The position numbers and the translations under genes were made by a program. A DNA stretch of 6,159 bases from Segetibacter sp. Its GTDB lineage: Bacteria > Bacteroidota > Bacteroidia > Chitinophagales > Chitinophagaceae. Position 1 is the stretch's first letter. Each line of letters opens with the position of its first letter. The DNA lies in assembly GCA_030146445.1 (NCBI GenBank), contig JASLBT010000231.1:1-6159 (forward strand), read 5' to 3'. Below are positions 5,960-6,159 of this stretch, in pieces. Below the pieces are notes generated by a model. It saw only the letters and a list, made by a program, of their open reading frames with translations. It was not told the origin of the DNA and made no database searches.

Positions 5960-6009
5960 TTCATCATTCATAAATCAACATTGCTTAAGTTCATCATTCA
6001 ACATTGCTT
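5960..6009. repeat. Second pair of TTCATCATTCAACATTGCTT repeats
   Basis: Two adjoining copies: 5960-5986, then the AAG spacer, and 5990-6009. The first copy carries a 7-base insertion (TAAATCA) that itself repeats the ATCA/TTCA theme. The last copy is a perfect match to the unit at 5864. The pair is a near-duplicate of 5864-5906, separated from it by 53 bases of unrelated sequence. Confidence 0.85.
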
Positions 6010-6039
6010 CTCTTCGTCAGCATTTCGCTAAAACCACGG

Positions 6040-6159
6040 TCATCGATTGGTGTCGCGCTTATAATGCATTTGTACCATCCCACTTTCAAATTGTTTGGTT
6101 GACACAAGCTTTAAGATTTGCTCGGGCCGGCCATCTTTAAAAAGCCGGGTTCCGCTTCC
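6040..6159 (-). CDS. C-terminal end of a RibD-C/dihydrofolate-reductase-like protein (partial)
   Basis: The last 39 codons and TGA stop of a gene that begins outside the window. The visible peptide reads GSGTRLFKDGRPEQ, then LKLVSTKQFESGMVQMHY and a short basic tail. This is the typical ending of RibD-C-type dihydrofolate-reductase-family proteins: a GxGxxLF turn, a strand of the form LKLVxTKxFxSG, and a final strand VxLHY. Such proteins are small NAD(P)H-dependent reductase-fold enzymes; many in Bacteroidota are of unknown substrate and are distinct from true FolA. The catalytic and cofactor-binding parts lie beyond the edge, so function cannot be refined. The gene is on the same strand as all others here. 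Confidence 0.72.
   Translation of the reverse strand, partial: GSGTRLFKDGRPEQILKLVSTKQFESGMVQMHYKRDTNR

Larger units (their letters stand above)
5795..6039. other. Intergenic region upstream of the methyltransferase
   Basis: This 245-bp gap separates the RibD-C-like gene from the methyltransferase. More than a third of it is the two repeat pairs. The stretch next to the methyltransferase ATG (5795-5863) should hold its promoter, but I find no TAnnTTTG box and no Shine-Dalgarno sequence. No T-tailed hairpin ends the RibD-C-like gene. Confidence 0.4.

Noticed and set aside
5864..6009. CRISPR array
   Set aside because: The four repeats are short (20 bases), lie in two adjoining pairs with 3-base gaps, and have no regular unique spacers or cas genes nearby.

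Overview
The window looks like an ordinary chromosomal stretch from a member of the Bacteroidota, probably near Chitinophagaceae. This placement is inferred from four things: a DUF6157-type protein, start codons that mostly lack a Shine-Dalgarno sequence, short AT-rich intergenic repeats built on TTCATCATTCAACATT, and a GC-rich structured intergenic element of a kind I associate with this phylum. No 16S rRNA or other phylogenetic marker is present, so the placement is tentative. Every supported gene lies on the minus strand, so transcription runs from high to low coordinates.

Read in that direction, the window opens with the last 39 codons of a RibD-C/dihydrofolate-reductase-like protein (6159-6040). 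Next comes a 245-bp spacer with four copies of a 20-23 bp repeat (5864-6009), then a small class I SAM-dependent methyltransferase (5794-5270). A 397-bp spacer follows. It holds an imperfect hairpin just after the methyltransferase stop, a compact GC-rich element with three hairpins closed by a terminal inverted repeat (about 5068-5195), and a likely intrinsic terminator (4906-4934). Exonuclease III (4872-4093) comes next.

After 108 bp there is a two-gene, translationally coupled operon: a VOC/glyoxalase-fold protein (3984-3613) and a DUF6157 protein (3616-3197), which overlap in an ATGA. An N-terminally anchored alpha/beta hydrolase (2992-2048) follows. Then comes a five-TM sulfatase/phosphoethanolamine-transferase-like membrane enzyme (1917-268), which starts at GTG behind an unusually strong AGGAGGAGGA ribosome binding site. 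The last 267 bp hold no convincing gene; a short open frame starting at 122 runs off the edge.

The genes do not form an obvious pathway. The mix is DNA repair (ExoIII), small-molecule modification (methyltransferase, VOC, RibD-C-like) and cell-envelope or lipid chemistry (hydrolase, sulfatase-fold transferase). I see no defence system, CRISPR array, transposase, tRNA or rRNA. The observations most worth checking are the structured element at 5068-5195 with its surrounding transcript signals, the paired intergenic repeats at 5864-6009, and the coupling of VOC with DUF6157.
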